A program made the position numbers and the translations under genes. Below are positions 49,401 through 57,710 of a stretch of DNA of 64,000 nucleotides, in pieces (within the stretch, counting starts at the first letter, position 1; each line of letters opens with the position of its first letter). The stretch is from Leptospira sp. 96542 (GTDB lineage Bacteria; Spirochaetota; Leptospiria; Leptospirales; Leptospiraceae): positions 7,155 to 71,154 of the forward strand of contig JARJFC010000021.1 of the NCBI GenBank assembly GCA_029310945.1, in the 5' to 3' direction. Below the pieces are notes generated by a model, which saw only the letters and a list, made by a program, of their open reading frames with translations, made no database searches and was not told where the DNA came from.

Positions 49401-51094
49401 TTATCTATTTTTTGATATTCTTCACCTTTAGATATGAGTTCATCCAATTTTATCTTTGAATATTCAGATATTAAAAATTTATTTTTAAATGATTCCCTCC
49501 ATTTCTCTTTAAAAATGGAACTATTATCAACACTTTCTGTTTTCGTATTTTGGTATTGTTTTGAATGATTTGAAATAAGTATTTCTATCTGAGCGAAAGA
49601 ATGATATTTCTGCTTTTTAAGTTTGTCTTTTTCTTTTTTGGTGATGGTTAAACCATCGACTTCGGCATACCATAGTTCATGAATTGTATTATACCCGCCG
49701 AGTATATCAATAGACAGGTTCTGAATCGACTTTTCACTGAGATAGAAATCTTCTTTTGTATTTGGATTCTTTTCCAATAAATTGAATGATTCAATAAACT
49801 CTCTTTGAATATATGTAATTGCATTTTCTTCGACGTTCCCCCCTAATAAGGAGTGTCGTTTCTTTTTTTGATTCCACTCACGATTAAATTCTTTGATTTC
49901 CACCAACATTTCAGAATCCTCTTCATACTGATCAATAAAGTTTGCTTTCCGCTCGCTCATGATTTGTTTGTATAGAATCTGGAGAGATGGAAATTTCCTT
50001 TTGTCTTCGTTCAGTTTCTGCCGAGTTAAATTGATTAGTTCGTTGATCCCCTGCTTTTTCTCGGCTTTCACTTCTGCGGCAATTCCACCGATTGCAGTAT
50101 TAAAAGCGTCAATTCCTTCTTGATTGAGTAAATGAACGAAAGATTGTGGTCTGAATAATTTTTCCGATTTAAAGCCAAACCTTGGTTGGACTATTTCCAA
50201 ATCTAAATCTTTGAGTTTAGCTTGGATATCCCATTGGGCATGCTTTAATAATTCTTTTGTATTCTTATCATCAATGGACTTTTTAAATTTTTCCCATCTC
50301 TCGATATTCTGAAAAAAGAATTCTATATTTTGATTGAATAATCTATAAGCTATCGAGGTAGAAATCTCGTCTTCAATATCATAGACATTAGCTCGGTTTT
50401 GGTTGAATCCAGAAAAATAAGTTCCAAAACTTTCAAAGGTAGATAGTTTACCTATTAATTCAGCGGAAGTATACTCTTGACCGTTATCTTTTAAGAGTTT
50501 GATCTCACCTAATTCAATATGGTATCTCAATAATTGAATTGGATCGGATGTATTTTTGAATAAAATTTCAACGTTGGTAGCAGAGAGTGTGAGTTTCTTA
50601 TCTGAATTTTTTGTGGCGTAGTAACTTCTAAATTCTTCTTTCCAAAGACGACCGTTGAAGTTTAGTAATTTTCCAAGATTGGAATACAGATCTTTTTTGG
50701 ATTTTTCTAAAGATTTTACTATGTTTTGATTATCCTTATCACGATTGTATGCATTCCAGTTTTCAAAATGAGACATCAGAAGATCATCCCATGACTTAAA
50801 GGATTTATTCTTTTTATCTTCTTTCTCAAAATCTTTCACATTTTTAGAAGATAGAGCCTGGTTGATAAATATGCTATGAAGCTGGTTTAACAACCTTTTG
50901 ACAATTTTATAGTCTTTCGCCCGATCTGCATCAATTCCTTTAGGAATGTTTTTCCCATCCATCCATTCGGCATCGATGATTTCCTTCCGAACTATATTCT
51001 CTTCTGTTTTACCTTGCGGTATCAATTCAAAACGAAGTGTCTTCGATAACGAATATTTATGCGTAAAATTGTCCCAAATGGATTGATTGCTCAT
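46427..51094 (-). CDS. cas12a: Type V-A effector nuclease Cas12a, unusually large
   Basis: Cas12a processes its own pre-crRNA and cuts double-stranded DNA next to a T-rich PAM. The N-terminus (YSLSKTLRFELIPQGKT), YFSGFNQNRANVYDIED near 226-242 and GWDVDKE near 690 mark the WED-I and REC landmarks. Lys795 in LIPKCTTQL fits the PAM-reading lysine. His1009, Lys1018 and Lys1035 have the spacing of the FnCas12a crRNA-processing residues. The RuvC/Nuc catalytic set is Asp1082 (IIGIDRGEK), Glu1180 (VVLEDLN), Arg1388 (IQKMRVVDS) and Asp1432 (GDANGAYNIA). At 1555 residues it is about 250 longer than AsCas12a. By landmarks, about 50 extra residues precede YFSGF, about 100 lie in REC2 and about 70 lie near 1455-1522. 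A T-rich PAM is expected but cannot be read from this window. An AGGAAA ribosome site precedes the ATG. Confidence 0.97.
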   Translation of the reverse strand: MSNQSIWDNFTHKYSLSKTLRFELIPQGKTEENIVRKEIIDAEWMDGKNIPKGIDADRAKDYKIVKRLLNQLHSIFINQALSSKNVKDFEKEDKKNKSFKSWDDLLMSHFENWNAYNRDKDNQNIVKSLEKSKKDLYSNLGKLLNFNGRLWKEEFRSYYATKNSDKKLTLSATNVEILFKNTSDPIQLLRYHIELGEIKLLKDNGQEYTSAELIGKLSTFESFGTYFSGFNQNRANVYDIEDEISTSIAYRLFNQNIEFFFQNIERWEKFKKSIDDKNTKELLKHAQWDIQAKLKDLDLEIVQPRFGFKSEKLFRPQSFVHLLNQEGIDAFNTAIGGIAAEVKAEKKQGINELINLTRQKLNEDKRKFPSLQILYKQIMSERKANFIDQYEEDSEMLVEIKEFNREWNQKKKRHSLLGGNVEENAITYIQREFIESFNLLEKNPNTKEDFYLSEKSIQNLSIDILGGYNTIHELWYAEVDGLTITKKEKDKLKKQKYHSFAQIEILISNHSKQYQNTKTESVDNSSIFKEKWRESFKNKFLISEYSKIKLDELISKGEEYQKIDKNTEEEMTIKIPSLDKCSTDKRFSEIIKNQSFGTNKKEGVQLIKEYLDSCLRFSKFIESFLVNAKDLKEDQSADGCSDFQNILTQWLGEEFDVFLLYNKVRNFVTKKPGNIDKIKINFDNATLLNGWDVDKEAANFGFLLKKANNYYLGIADSSFNQNLKYFDEGNRLEEIDKCEKNLEKEISKSGSKIDEEKVKKQKELLNDLKMISQNSTGFYTKSFYKQSKFTTLIPKCTTQLNEVIEHFKNSDSDYKIENSKFVEPFTVTKEIFLLNNTVYDVSSKRLIIKIDEDENATGLKKFQIGYLRATDDKKGYESALRKWITFCVLFTKSYKSCLNYNYSSLKDISKYNSLDKFYKDLNGIGYTINFADISEAYINKKVDEGKLFLFQIYNKDFSEYSKGKENLHTTYWKLLFDPKNLEDVVIKLNGQAEVFFRPASIHEREQTIHKKNEALENKNPNAIKKYSKFEYDLIKDKRFTKNKFLFHCPITLNFKADGNPYVNSEVHENIAKNSGVNIIGIDRGEKHLLYYTVINQQGKILDAGSLNTIKSEYKDKNQQSITFETPYHKILDKKESDRKEARESWQEVENIKELKSGYLSHVVHKLSKLIIEHNAIVVLEDLNKGFKRGRFKVEKQVYQKFEKSLIEKLNYLVFKDIKNPDNSGHHLKAYQLTNKFISFERLGKQSGVLFYTPASYTSKVDPVTGFMQNIYEPYHQDKTRTFFNNFNKIVYNGEYFEFSYDLNLIKPDSEEKRYKSNWTVCSCVMRSEYDPKSKTQKTYDVNDRLLKLFKAKGIKIESGLDLRDEIAGQDDKFIRDLHFYFMAIQKMRVVDSKVEKGEDSNDYIQSPVFPFYCSKNIQPNQSGIYELPSNGDANGAYNIARKGIVILDKIRLRVQFEKLFEKGTKIDWYKLSNLISKIKDKKLLVSIFEEWAELTHQEKVHQDELLGKKIGEKGKEFLEFIEGLNVKKEDWEIYTQNEVVVKKQIKVWKSSNNST

Positions 51095-51526
51095 ATTTAA
51101 TTTCCTATCCGAACCCTAAAAAGTACAAAATGAAAATAGGAAGCAACTGATATTTTAGATGTGACAACTGCTAAGCGAAAAAAGTTTATATCGTATTTAC
51201 ACTAAACTTTTGTTGGCCGGACAAATTAGGCTACTCTTGGAAATTTTTTTCTAATTATTCAGAAAAAATATTCTATTATCTTAATGATAAATGTTACATA
51301 ATTTTTTAATGTAAACGATTGTTTGTTTGTGGCGTTTAAGACTAATTTATAATTTTTAAGTATCTTACAGCAGTTGCCCTTGCGCAAGCGATCGCAGCGG
51401 AAATCCTTTTCCAAAGGAAAAGATTGCAGCAAAGAGCGCGGTCGAGTTTGGCGAAAAAAGTTTAATTCACCTAACGAATTCGATGCGTCCAAAAGGTAAA
51501 AATAAGAAAAAGTTATCTCCTTAAAT
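51095..51526. other. cas12a upstream region with repeat copy B
   Basis: The 432-bp gap contains no convincing gene. On the minus strand TTGTCC (51219-51224) and TGTAAA (51196-51201), 17 nt apart, are a modest promoter candidate for the cas operon. The 14-mer GCGAAAAAAGTTTA occurs at about 51175 and again at about 51451. The rest is AT-rich apart from the dispersed repeat at 51382-51444. Confidence 0.5.
51382..51444. repeat. Dispersed palindromic repeat, copy B
   Basis: The two halves (51382-51412 and 51416-51444) match copy A at 38840-38931 and are separated here by only AAA. They fold as an imperfect hairpin with bulges. The related tail TTCGATGCGTCCAAA lies at about 51479. The two copies are in the same orientation. 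Confidence 0.75.
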
Positions 51527-53377
51527 TCAGTCGCACAACGGCCGTATGTCTATATTCGGTAAAACTTTTGTTTTTGCAACCGTTACACTGTTGAATTCAT
51601 ACCCAATTCCGAAGTCGATAAAATGAATTGCACCACTTGTCACTGGTGGGGGCGGTATCCTAACTTCAGTCCGAGCTTTGTTCAGGGTAAAAGACTTTGT
51701 TTCCAAAACCACTTCCTTTTGTACGGCATACCGTTCGTCTTGGTCAAAACTCTCGCGTTTGCGAATTTCAATCGTCACTTTGTTTGGATATTCGTAATTA
51801 TTATCACTTTCTCCTTCGTTTGGCTCAATTTTTAGAAATGTAAATACAAAGTCGGATTTTCGGGGGATAGGTTTTTCGTAAAAACTCAGTTTGTGGTCGA
51901 GGCAGCCTTCCAGTTTAAAATAAAACTGGGAGGTATCATTTGGAAAAAAAACTGGATATTTTCCACCAATGGTTCGTTCTGCGACCTTTGACGGGAAATT
52001 ATTTTCAGTCCTTGCCCTATGGAAAAAAATATCGCGAGCATCTTTTTTTGCGTAAAAATATAAAAATACAAGAGCCGAAGCCCAGTATAAAATGAGAAAT
52101 AAAAACAGTCTTTTATTCGTTGTTTGTTTGTTCTCTGTGGGCAAAAAGATTAAAAAACAAAATAGGGGGAGGATAACTTCATCATCGAGCAAATAACATT
52201 GGAAAACAGAGGCTAGAAATATTGTAATGATACCAATCAGGTATTTTGCATTGTTTTTTTCTAACTTCATCCTAGTTGTCACAATAAAGACAAAGCCAAC
52301 AAAACAGAGTAAGCCTGGTATCCCACCCAAAATCCAAAAATGTAGTAAATCGAAATGGGCATGTTTTTTTGGTGTGATGGAAACTTCGTAATACATCTCT
52401 GGGTTTTCTAAAACAAAATTTTCCATACTTTTTTTAAACTGTTCTGGGTAATTACCCGAACCAATTCCTGTTTTCCAATATTCGCTTAACATCGAGTAAT
52501 TGGCTTTGTGTATGAGAACCCTTTGGTTTTCTAGGGAACGTTTGGCGAAAATGTCGGTAATGGCTTTTTTAAATAACCAATTGTATTGGAAGAGAAGTGC
52601 GACAAAGAGTAAAATGATGAGGATAAAGAATATAAATTTTTTTTTCTGCCTTTGGACAAAATCCCATTGGAAATTTTGCATAAGGAAAGGTGCGATGATG
52701 ATTCCAAATAATACCGATCGGCTTTGGTTGAAAAAAAGAACGATAAAACCTAAGATAAGGAATAGAAAACTAAAAACCCATTTTGTTTTTTTTTTGGAAT
52801 CTATTCCTATGAATAACCACGGCAGATAAAGTGCAAGTAGCCCACCTAGGCTCAAATGTGTATTTTGAAACCCAATGGGGAGGTAGAGTGCAATGTTTGG
52901 TCTCAAATCCATTAGCTTATGGGGCAAACGTTTTCCATCTACGTACTTCAATCCATCCATCACAAAATTAGAAAGTCTGTAGGGAAAGAATAGGGAGATT
53001 AGTCCTGTTAGTACCAAAACCACAGCCCCTAGATATATATAGGTTTTTAGTTTTTCTTTTTCATCGGTTGTGAGAATGGATCCGAGGAGGAGAACAAGAA
53101 CCATCCAAACATCACTTGTTTCAGAATATGTGAAAATTCTTTTCCAGGGTAAACTTCGTTCCAGCCAGAGGTTAGGAATGGTGATGGAAATATAGAGGAG
53201 TAAGGCAAATAATAAGAGAGGGTCTTTCCATTGGCATTTTTGATAGCGGAGTGGGAAAAGTAAAAAGAACGAAACTCCGATAGAAATCTGGGAAAACGAA
53301 ACAGAAACGGGAGCAAAAACAAAAAAAAGTCCTAAAAAAACAACACCTAGGGTTTCAAATCTTTCTTTTCGGATCAT
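51527..53377 (-). CDS. O-antigen ligase/polymerase family membrane protein
   Basis: The 616-residue protein has ten or more membrane helices and the Wzy_C-type loop with RSVLFGIIIAPF and GSGNYPEQFKKS ... TPKKHAHFDLLHFWILGGIPG. The HxHNxxL-like element (here HAHFDLLHF) is typical of WaaL ligases and Wzy polymerases. A soluble tail of about 170 residues (from about 445) is longer than usual. It would join or extend LPS polysaccharide at the periplasmic face. Its start is 28 bp from the divergent glycosyltransferase gene, which supports a role in LPS. Confidence 0.82.
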   Translation of the reverse strand: MIRKERFETLGVVFLGLFFVFAPVSVSFSQISIGVSFFLLFPLRYQKCQWKDPLLLFALLLYISITIPNLWLERSLPWKRIFTYSETSDVWMVLVLLLGSILTTDEKEKLKTYIYLGAVVLVLTGLISLFFPYRLSNFVMDGLKYVDGKRLPHKLMDLRPNIALYLPIGFQNTHLSLGGLLALYLPWLFIGIDSKKKTKWVFSFLFLILGFIVLFFNQSRSVLFGIIIAPFLMQNFQWDFVQRQKKKFIFFILIILLFVALLFQYNWLFKKAITDIFAKRSLENQRVLIHKANYSMLSEYWKTGIGSGNYPEQFKKSMENFVLENPEMYYEVSITPKKHAHFDLLHFWILGGIPGLLCFVGFVFIVTTRMKLEKNNAKYLIGIITIFLASVFQCYLLDDEVILPLFCFLIFLPTENKQTTNKRLFLFLILYWASALVFLYFYAKKDARDIFFHRARTENNFPSKVAERTIGGKYPVFFPNDTSQFYFKLEGCLDHKLSFYEKPIPRKSDFVFTFLKIEPNEGESDNNYEYPNKVTIEIRKRESFDQDERYAVQKEVVLETKSFTLNKARTEVRIPPPPVTSGAIHFIDFGIGYEFNSVTVAKTKVLPNIDIRPLCD

Positions 53378-53405
53378 ATTCTTTAGAAATCATAGGTATA
53401 AGTTC

Positions 53406-54227
53406 ATGGAAGGCAACAGAAAAAGAAAACTCTCGGTCGCTATCATCACATTCAATGAGGAAAAAAACATTCGGGATTGTTTGTTATCGGTTTCTTCCAT
53501 TGCAGACGAAATCATTGTCCTCGATTCATTGAGTACAGACAAAACCAAAGAAATTGCCACTTCCTTCCCAGAAGTGAAATTCTATGAATCTCCCTTTCCA
53601 GGTCATGTAGAACAAAAAAACAAAGCCATCTCTCATTGCACAAATGATTGGGTTTTATCACTCGATGCAGATGAGAGGGTAGATGGAACCTTACAAGAAT
53701 CAATCATATCGTTTTTAGAATCGGATACTGTTTCAGTGGATGGTTTCAAAATGGCAAGGCTTACCTATCATTTGGGTGGGTGGATCCGCCATAGTGGTTG
53801 GTATCCACAACGGCGGTTTCGCCTCTTCCGAAAGGACAGAGCCAAATGGGTTGGTGAGAATCCTCACGATTATCTTGTGTTAGGAGAAGGTTATGTGGGG
53901 AGTGTTATGCGTGGAAACATTTTGCATTATAGTTTTGCCGATTTCAGCCACCAAATCACTACCATCAATCAATTTTCGAGCATTGTTGCATACACCCGAT
54001 TTTCCAAGGGACAAAAATTTTCTTTTTTCAAAACCATAACCAAACCGTTTGGCAAATTCATCGAAATCTATTTTTTTAAATTTGGATTTTTGGACGGGAT
54101 ACCTGGGCTTTTCATTGCCATCTCTTCGTCGTTCTCCACTTTTTTAAAGTATGCAAAAATCTATGAATTGGACAAAAAACTCACGAGTCGTCCGTCAAAT
54201 GTAAGGAAAGATTATGGCGAAAAATAA
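53406..54227 (+). CDS. Family 2 glycosyltransferase (WaaE/KdtX-like)
   Basis: The 273-residue enzyme has the GT-A start LSVAIITFNEEKNIRDCLLSV, a metal-binding Asp in VLSLDADERVDG, and the conserved HSGWYPQRRFRLFRK segment found in WaaE/KdtX LPS-core glucosyltransferases. A C-terminal hydrophobic patch may aid membrane association. The donor and acceptor sugars are not known. It overlaps the next gene by 14 nt and diverges from the O-antigen ligase gene, so it belongs to the LPS cluster with gmhA. Confidence 0.87.
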   Translation: MEGNRKRKLSVAIITFNEEKNIRDCLLSVSSIADEIIVLDSLSTDKTKEIATSFPEVKFYESPFPGHVEQKNKAISHCTNDWVLSLDADERVDGTLQESIISFLESDTVSVDGFKMARLTYHLGGWIRHSGWYPQRRFRLFRKDRAKWVGENPHDYLVLGEGYVGSVMRGNILHYSFADFSHQITTINQFSSIVAYTRFSKGQKFSFFKTITKPFGKFIEIYFFKFGFLDGIPGLFIAISSSFSTFLKYAKIYELDKKLTSRPSNVRKDYGEK

Positions 54228-54981
54228 ACAACCTGGCTTCTTTTCAAAACTCCTGAGCCTCTTTTCCAGTGGTTCGAATGCACACGATGAAAATACAAAC
54301 AAACGAAAAAAAGAACCAAAATCCCTTGCGATGGAATGGGCTGTTGCCATCGATCGTTTGCAAAAAAAACTTCTCACCAAACAGGTGAATTCTGGACTTG
54401 TTCTCGAAAAAAAAAGTTTTCGCCTAACAAAAAATAATCAAAAATTATTTCGGATCGAAGGTGAGGATTATTCAGTTCTACTCGTAACGGGAAACCACCT
54501 CTATAAGAATAAAGAAGGCAAAATGACTGGGGTTCTCTTTGTGGATGAGGGCGAGCTAAACCAAAAAATCCAATCTGAAATTACGAGCCTCGACCAATTT
54601 TTAGAAAGAATGAATGTCTCAAAAACAGATCTGTATTTGGACACAAACCCAACCCAAACTGATTGGCGAGAGGTTTTAAAATGGGAACGTTTTTGGAAAG
54701 AACAATTGGTTTTACAAATGCATCCAAATGATATGGCGCTTACCATGTTAAGCTTAGGTGAGGATTGTAAGGCATTTTTTGAATCCGTTGCCACAGACCG
54801 CCAAAAAAAATTGGTTAGAGACGAACTTTTTTATTTGAATGTGGGAAATGAAAATTCAGAAAATCCACATGCCAAAACCAAAACCTTATACGGGTTTAGC
54901 GCTGCCGTGACCGAGTTTGGAAAAAAAATACAATCCCTAAAAGAAAAAAGGGAGAAGGAAAAATCAAATGTTAGACCATAA
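54214..54981 (+). CDS. Protein with a possible FliG-like domain
   Basis: The 255-residue soluble protein starts with a basic, Ser-rich segment. Near residues 165-215 the pattern [19 protein letters not shown] followed by [14 protein letters not shown] resembles the FliG middle/C domain (EDLAxALKGASEE... RAxELLxEDLE). The remainder is unrecognised. It overlaps the glycosyltransferase by 14 nt and gmhA by 14 nt, so it is translated from the same operon. A flagellar link would be odd in an LPS operon, and the similarity could be a general helical pattern. Confidence 0.5.
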   Translation: MAKNKQPGFFSKLLSLFSSGSNAHDENTNKRKKEPKSLAMEWAVAIDRLQKKLLTKQVNSGLVLEKKSFRLTKNNQKLFRIEGEDYSVLLVTGNHLYKNKEGKMTGVLFVDEGELNQKIQSEITSLDQFLERMNVSKTDLYLDTNPTQTDWREVLKWERFWKEQLVLQMHPNDMALTMLSLGEDCKAFFESVATDRQKKLVRDELFYLNVGNENSENPHAKTKTLYGFSAAVTEFGKKIQSLKEKREKEKSNVRP

Positions 54982-55558
54982 AAATCTAATCGAAACACAA
55001 ATTGCTGATTCTATTGCCGTAAAACAACAATTACTTCCTGTCCTTATGCCAGACATCCAAAAAACAGGCGAAATTCTTGTACAGAGTCTAAACAACTCAG
55101 GCATATTGTATTTTTGCGGAAATGGCGGCTCTAGTTGCGACGCCTCACATATTGCAGCCGAACTTGTGGTTCGGTACAAATCAGGAAATGAAAGGAAGGC
55201 AATCCCTGCACTCGCTTTGAATTCCGACCAAGCAGTACTCACAGCTTGTTCCAACGATTATGGGTATGAATACATTTTCAAAAGGCAAATTGAAGCCTTT
55301 GGAAAACCAAACGATGTGTTTGTGGGTCTCACCACATCCGGAAATTCACAGAACATAATACTTGCACACGAGGCCGCAAAAGAAATTGGAATGAAAACAG
55401 TTTTGTTACTCGGTGGGGATGGTGGTAAATTAAAAGGCCTTGCCGATTCAGAAATCATCGTTCCATCCAAAACAACGGCGCGGATCCAGGAATCCCATAT
55501 CCTCATCGGGCATATTCTCTGTTCGATCATAGAAAAGGAATTGTTTGGCCTTAGCTGA
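54968..55558 (+). CDS. gmhA: Phosphoheptose isomerase (SIS domain)
   Basis: GmhA converts sedoheptulose 7-phosphate to D-glycero-D-manno-heptose 7-phosphate for the LPS inner core. The 196-residue SIS-domain protein shows [18 protein letters not shown], with the phosphate loop Ser residues and the catalytic His, [13 protein letters not shown] as the second SIS loop, and [17 protein letters not shown] near the C terminus. The Ser/Asn/His set fits GmhA over DiaA, although the two families are close. It is next to LPS glycosyltransferase and ligase genes, which supports the assignment. Confidence 0.87.
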   Translation: MLDHKNLIETQIADSIAVKQQLLPVLMPDIQKTGEILVQSLNNSGILYFCGNGGSSCDASHIAAELVVRYKSGNERKAIPALALNSDQAVLTACSNDYGYEYIFKRQIEAFGKPNDVFVGLTTSGNSQNIILAHEAAKEIGMKTVLLLGGDGGKLKGLADSEIIVPSKTTARIQESHILIGHILCSIIEKELFGLS

Positions 55559-56303
55559 CGAGCGTTTGGTGGAAATCGATTCTGCCTCACTTACTGCCAC
55601 TGGCCAAAAACCCATTTGGAAACAGATTGGTTATTCCTTGGGTGCGGGTACCATCCACGCCGTTGTGGGTGAGTCTGGTTCTGGCAAATCCACACTTGCA
55701 CTTGCGCTTTTTGGAATCTTACCCACTGGTTTTATTTTGGATTACAATACTTTTTCAGTCTGCGGGACCGATTTACGCAAACGCACCGAAACAAACAACC
55801 GCGAACTTTTTCTTGTTCCACAAAATCCCAATTTGGCTTTCCATCCCTACCGTACCATAGGGAGTCAGATGTTGGATTTTCTAAAAATATCAGGCAATCA
55901 AAATGGAAAAGAGAACCTACTAAAAATTTGGGAGTCTATGGGGCTTTCTGCCTCCCAGTGGGATTTGTATCCTAAGGCTTTATCGGGGGGTGAAAAACAG
56001 AGAGTTTGTTTGTCGCTTGCTTTTTTATCCAAACCCAAAATACTCATTTTGGACGAACCCACAACTGGTTTGGATGCAGCTTCTGAAAACATCGTTCTAA
56101 AAATAGTGCAAAATATGGCAAATTTAGGGGTGGGAGTTGTTTTTATCACGCATGAACTGAGGATCGTCGAAAGTATGGCCTCCCAAGTTACGATAATGAA
56201 ACAAGGGGAAGTTGTGGAAACGAGCAAACTCCAACACAAAAGATTAGAACCCAAATCAGATTATGGAAAGGCACTCACTGAAAGCTACCGACTGTTTGTT
56301 TAA
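55545..56303 (+). CDS. ABC transporter ATP-binding protein, orphan
   Basis: The 252-residue ATPase has Walker [10 protein letters not shown], a Q-loop in [11 protein letters not shown], the signature LSGGEKQR, Walker [13 protein letters not shown] and an H-loop in FITHELRI. It resembles the oligopeptide/nickel family (DppD/DppF type). The start codon is TTG at 55545 inside the gmhA 3' end, and a TTG or GTG a few codons later is possible. No permease or solute-binding gene is adjacent. It may energise a transporter encoded elsewhere. Confidence 0.85.
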   Translation: MALADERLVEIDSASLTATGQKPIWKQIGYSLGAGTIHAVVGESGSGKSTLALALFGILPTGFILDYNTFSVCGTDLRKRTETNNRELFLVPQNPNLAFHPYRTIGSQMLDFLKISGNQNGKENLLKIWESMGLSASQWDLYPKALSGGEKQRVCLSLAFLSKPKILILDEPTTGLDAASENIVLKIVQNMANLGVGVVFITHELRIVESMASQVTIMKQGEVVETSKLQHKRLEPKSDYGKALTESYRLFV

Positions 56304-57702
56304 AACTTTCCTCTGTTACTTATTTTTTATCATTCCCTTGTTTGCGGAACCCAGAGTCAAAGTACAATCCATCGGACTCAGTGACTACCCGAATGTGGAG
56401 ATCCAAATCCACTCAGAAACAAAACCAAACCCTTCTGATCTTTCCATCCGAGAACAAGTGGGTGTAAGCTCCATGGTTGTTTCCGAATTTGTTGTGGAAG
56501 AAAATACTGGTAAAAATCCAGTGGATTTGTATCTTTCCCTTCCCAGTTATACGGATGCCACCGACAGACGCTGGTTACTTGCCCTAGCAAGTCGAATTTT
56601 TGGTTCGACAGAAGGAACAGGCGGCATCTCCAATTTGCATATTCAATCCAATGCAAAATTCATACAATACGAACGTATACAGTTGAATTCAATATCCAAT
56701 GCCTTTCCTTACCCAAAAGAACCGCTTGCCTCCTCTCCCATACAATCCTTAGAAGAATTTTTAGATTCCATTCCCGAATCAAAAAAGGATAAAATTCTTA
56801 TTTTTGTCAATTTTCAATCAGAATGGGCTGATAGGTTTCGGATTCCTGAATTTGCAAAAAAGATCCGAGAAAAAAAAATTCACCTCATCGTCATTTCACC
56901 GAGCTCCCTTGCGGCGACAAAACTTGTGAGTTATACTGATGGTGAATTTTATGAAGTATCGAAAAATGAAAGTTATGCGAATTTATTTACTTCGTTACAG
57001 AAAAAAACAAGGCCAAGTTTTACGATTAAATATAAATCGCCTTGGGATATTTCCAAATTGGAAACCGAAACAGTTGCTCTTCTCATCGGAGGTTTTGGTC
57101 TCAATAACGACATCAACATAAAGTATGAATTGTCAATGTGGTGGACATTGTATCGTAAATTCTCTGATCCGTTTTTATTTTTTCCTGCCGTATTGTTTCT
57201 CGTTCTCCTTTGTTTTGCGAGCCTCTACTATTTGCGAGGATTTGACGGCCAGAAAGAAACTTATGTAGCGACGATGGAGAAGGTTAGCCCCGAATCCAGG
57301 GACGAAATTGAAGTGTACGACCGAGTTTACGGCGAAACGATGGAGAGGGCAGCGAGAGACAAAGAAATTGCCAATTCCATCCGTGAAAAAGAAGTGCCAG
57401 AAGGTTTGTCGTATTCATACGCTGTTCTCATCAAAAAAGAGAATGGAAATGAAAAATACCCCATCCAATGGGATGAGACAAAACTCGGTCGTTCAGAAAC
57501 AAACCACCTCGTGCTTTTTGATTCTGAGGTTTCAAATCTTCATGCCAAGATAAAGAAAGTGAAGGGAAAATTTATTTTGTTTGATTGTGCATCGGAAACT
57601 GGTGTATATTTGAACGGTCGAAAATTGCTTCGGCCAAAGGTTTTGTTTGATCTGGACGAAATCCGATTGGGTAAAACCGTGTTGTCGTTTCGCGGAAGAT
57701 AG
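56263..57702 (+). CDS. Membrane protein with FHA domain and VWA-like exported part
   Basis: The 479-residue protein has a signal segment near 12-27 ([18 protein letters not shown]). A periplasmic part follows, whose end (KILIFVNFQSEWADRF ... VSYTDGEFYEVS) looks like a von Willebrand A domain without a clear metal-binding DxSxS site. A membrane helix lies near 302-322. A cytoplasmic FHA domain lies at about 405-479 (LGRSETNHLVLF, SNLHAKI, GVYLNG), a phosphothreonine-binding fold. It would connect the periplasm with Ser/Thr-phosphorylated cytoplasmic partners. The ATG at 56263 overlaps the ABC gene by 41 nt, and a TTG near 56299 is an alternative start. Confidence 0.72.
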   Translation: MERHSLKATDCLFKTFLCYLFFIIPLFAEPRVKVQSIGLSDYPNVEIQIHSETKPNPSDLSIREQVGVSSMVVSEFVVEENTGKNPVDLYLSLPSYTDATDRRWLLALASRIFGSTEGTGGISNLHIQSNAKFIQYERIQLNSISNAFPYPKEPLASSPIQSLEEFLDSIPESKKDKILIFVNFQSEWADRFRIPEFAKKIREKKIHLIVISPSSLAATKLVSYTDGEFYEVSKNESYANLFTSLQKKTRPSFTIKYKSPWDISKLETETVALLIGGFGLNNDINIKYELSMWWTLYRKFSDPFLFFPAVLFLVLLCFASLYYLRGFDGQKETYVATMEKVSPESRDEIEVYDRVYGETMERAARDKEIANSIREKEVPEGLSYSYAVLIKKENGNEKYPIQWDETKLGRSETNHLVLFDSEVSNLHAKIKKVKGKFILFDCASETGVYLNGRKLLRPKVLFDLDEIRLGKTVLSFRGR

Positions 57703-57710
57703 GAGGGGAA

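Noticed and set aside
46427..51094. Effector could be Cas12a2 or another type V protein
   Set aside because: The Lys795 PAM region, the Nuc-domain Arg1388 and the crRNA-processing residues are those of Cas12a, and no zinc-ribbon insertion is present.
51361..51500. Dispersed repeat as an integron attC site
   Set aside because: The bulged palindrome is suggestive, but core sites of the GTTRRRY/RYYYAAC type are not placed at both ends and no integrase gene is present.
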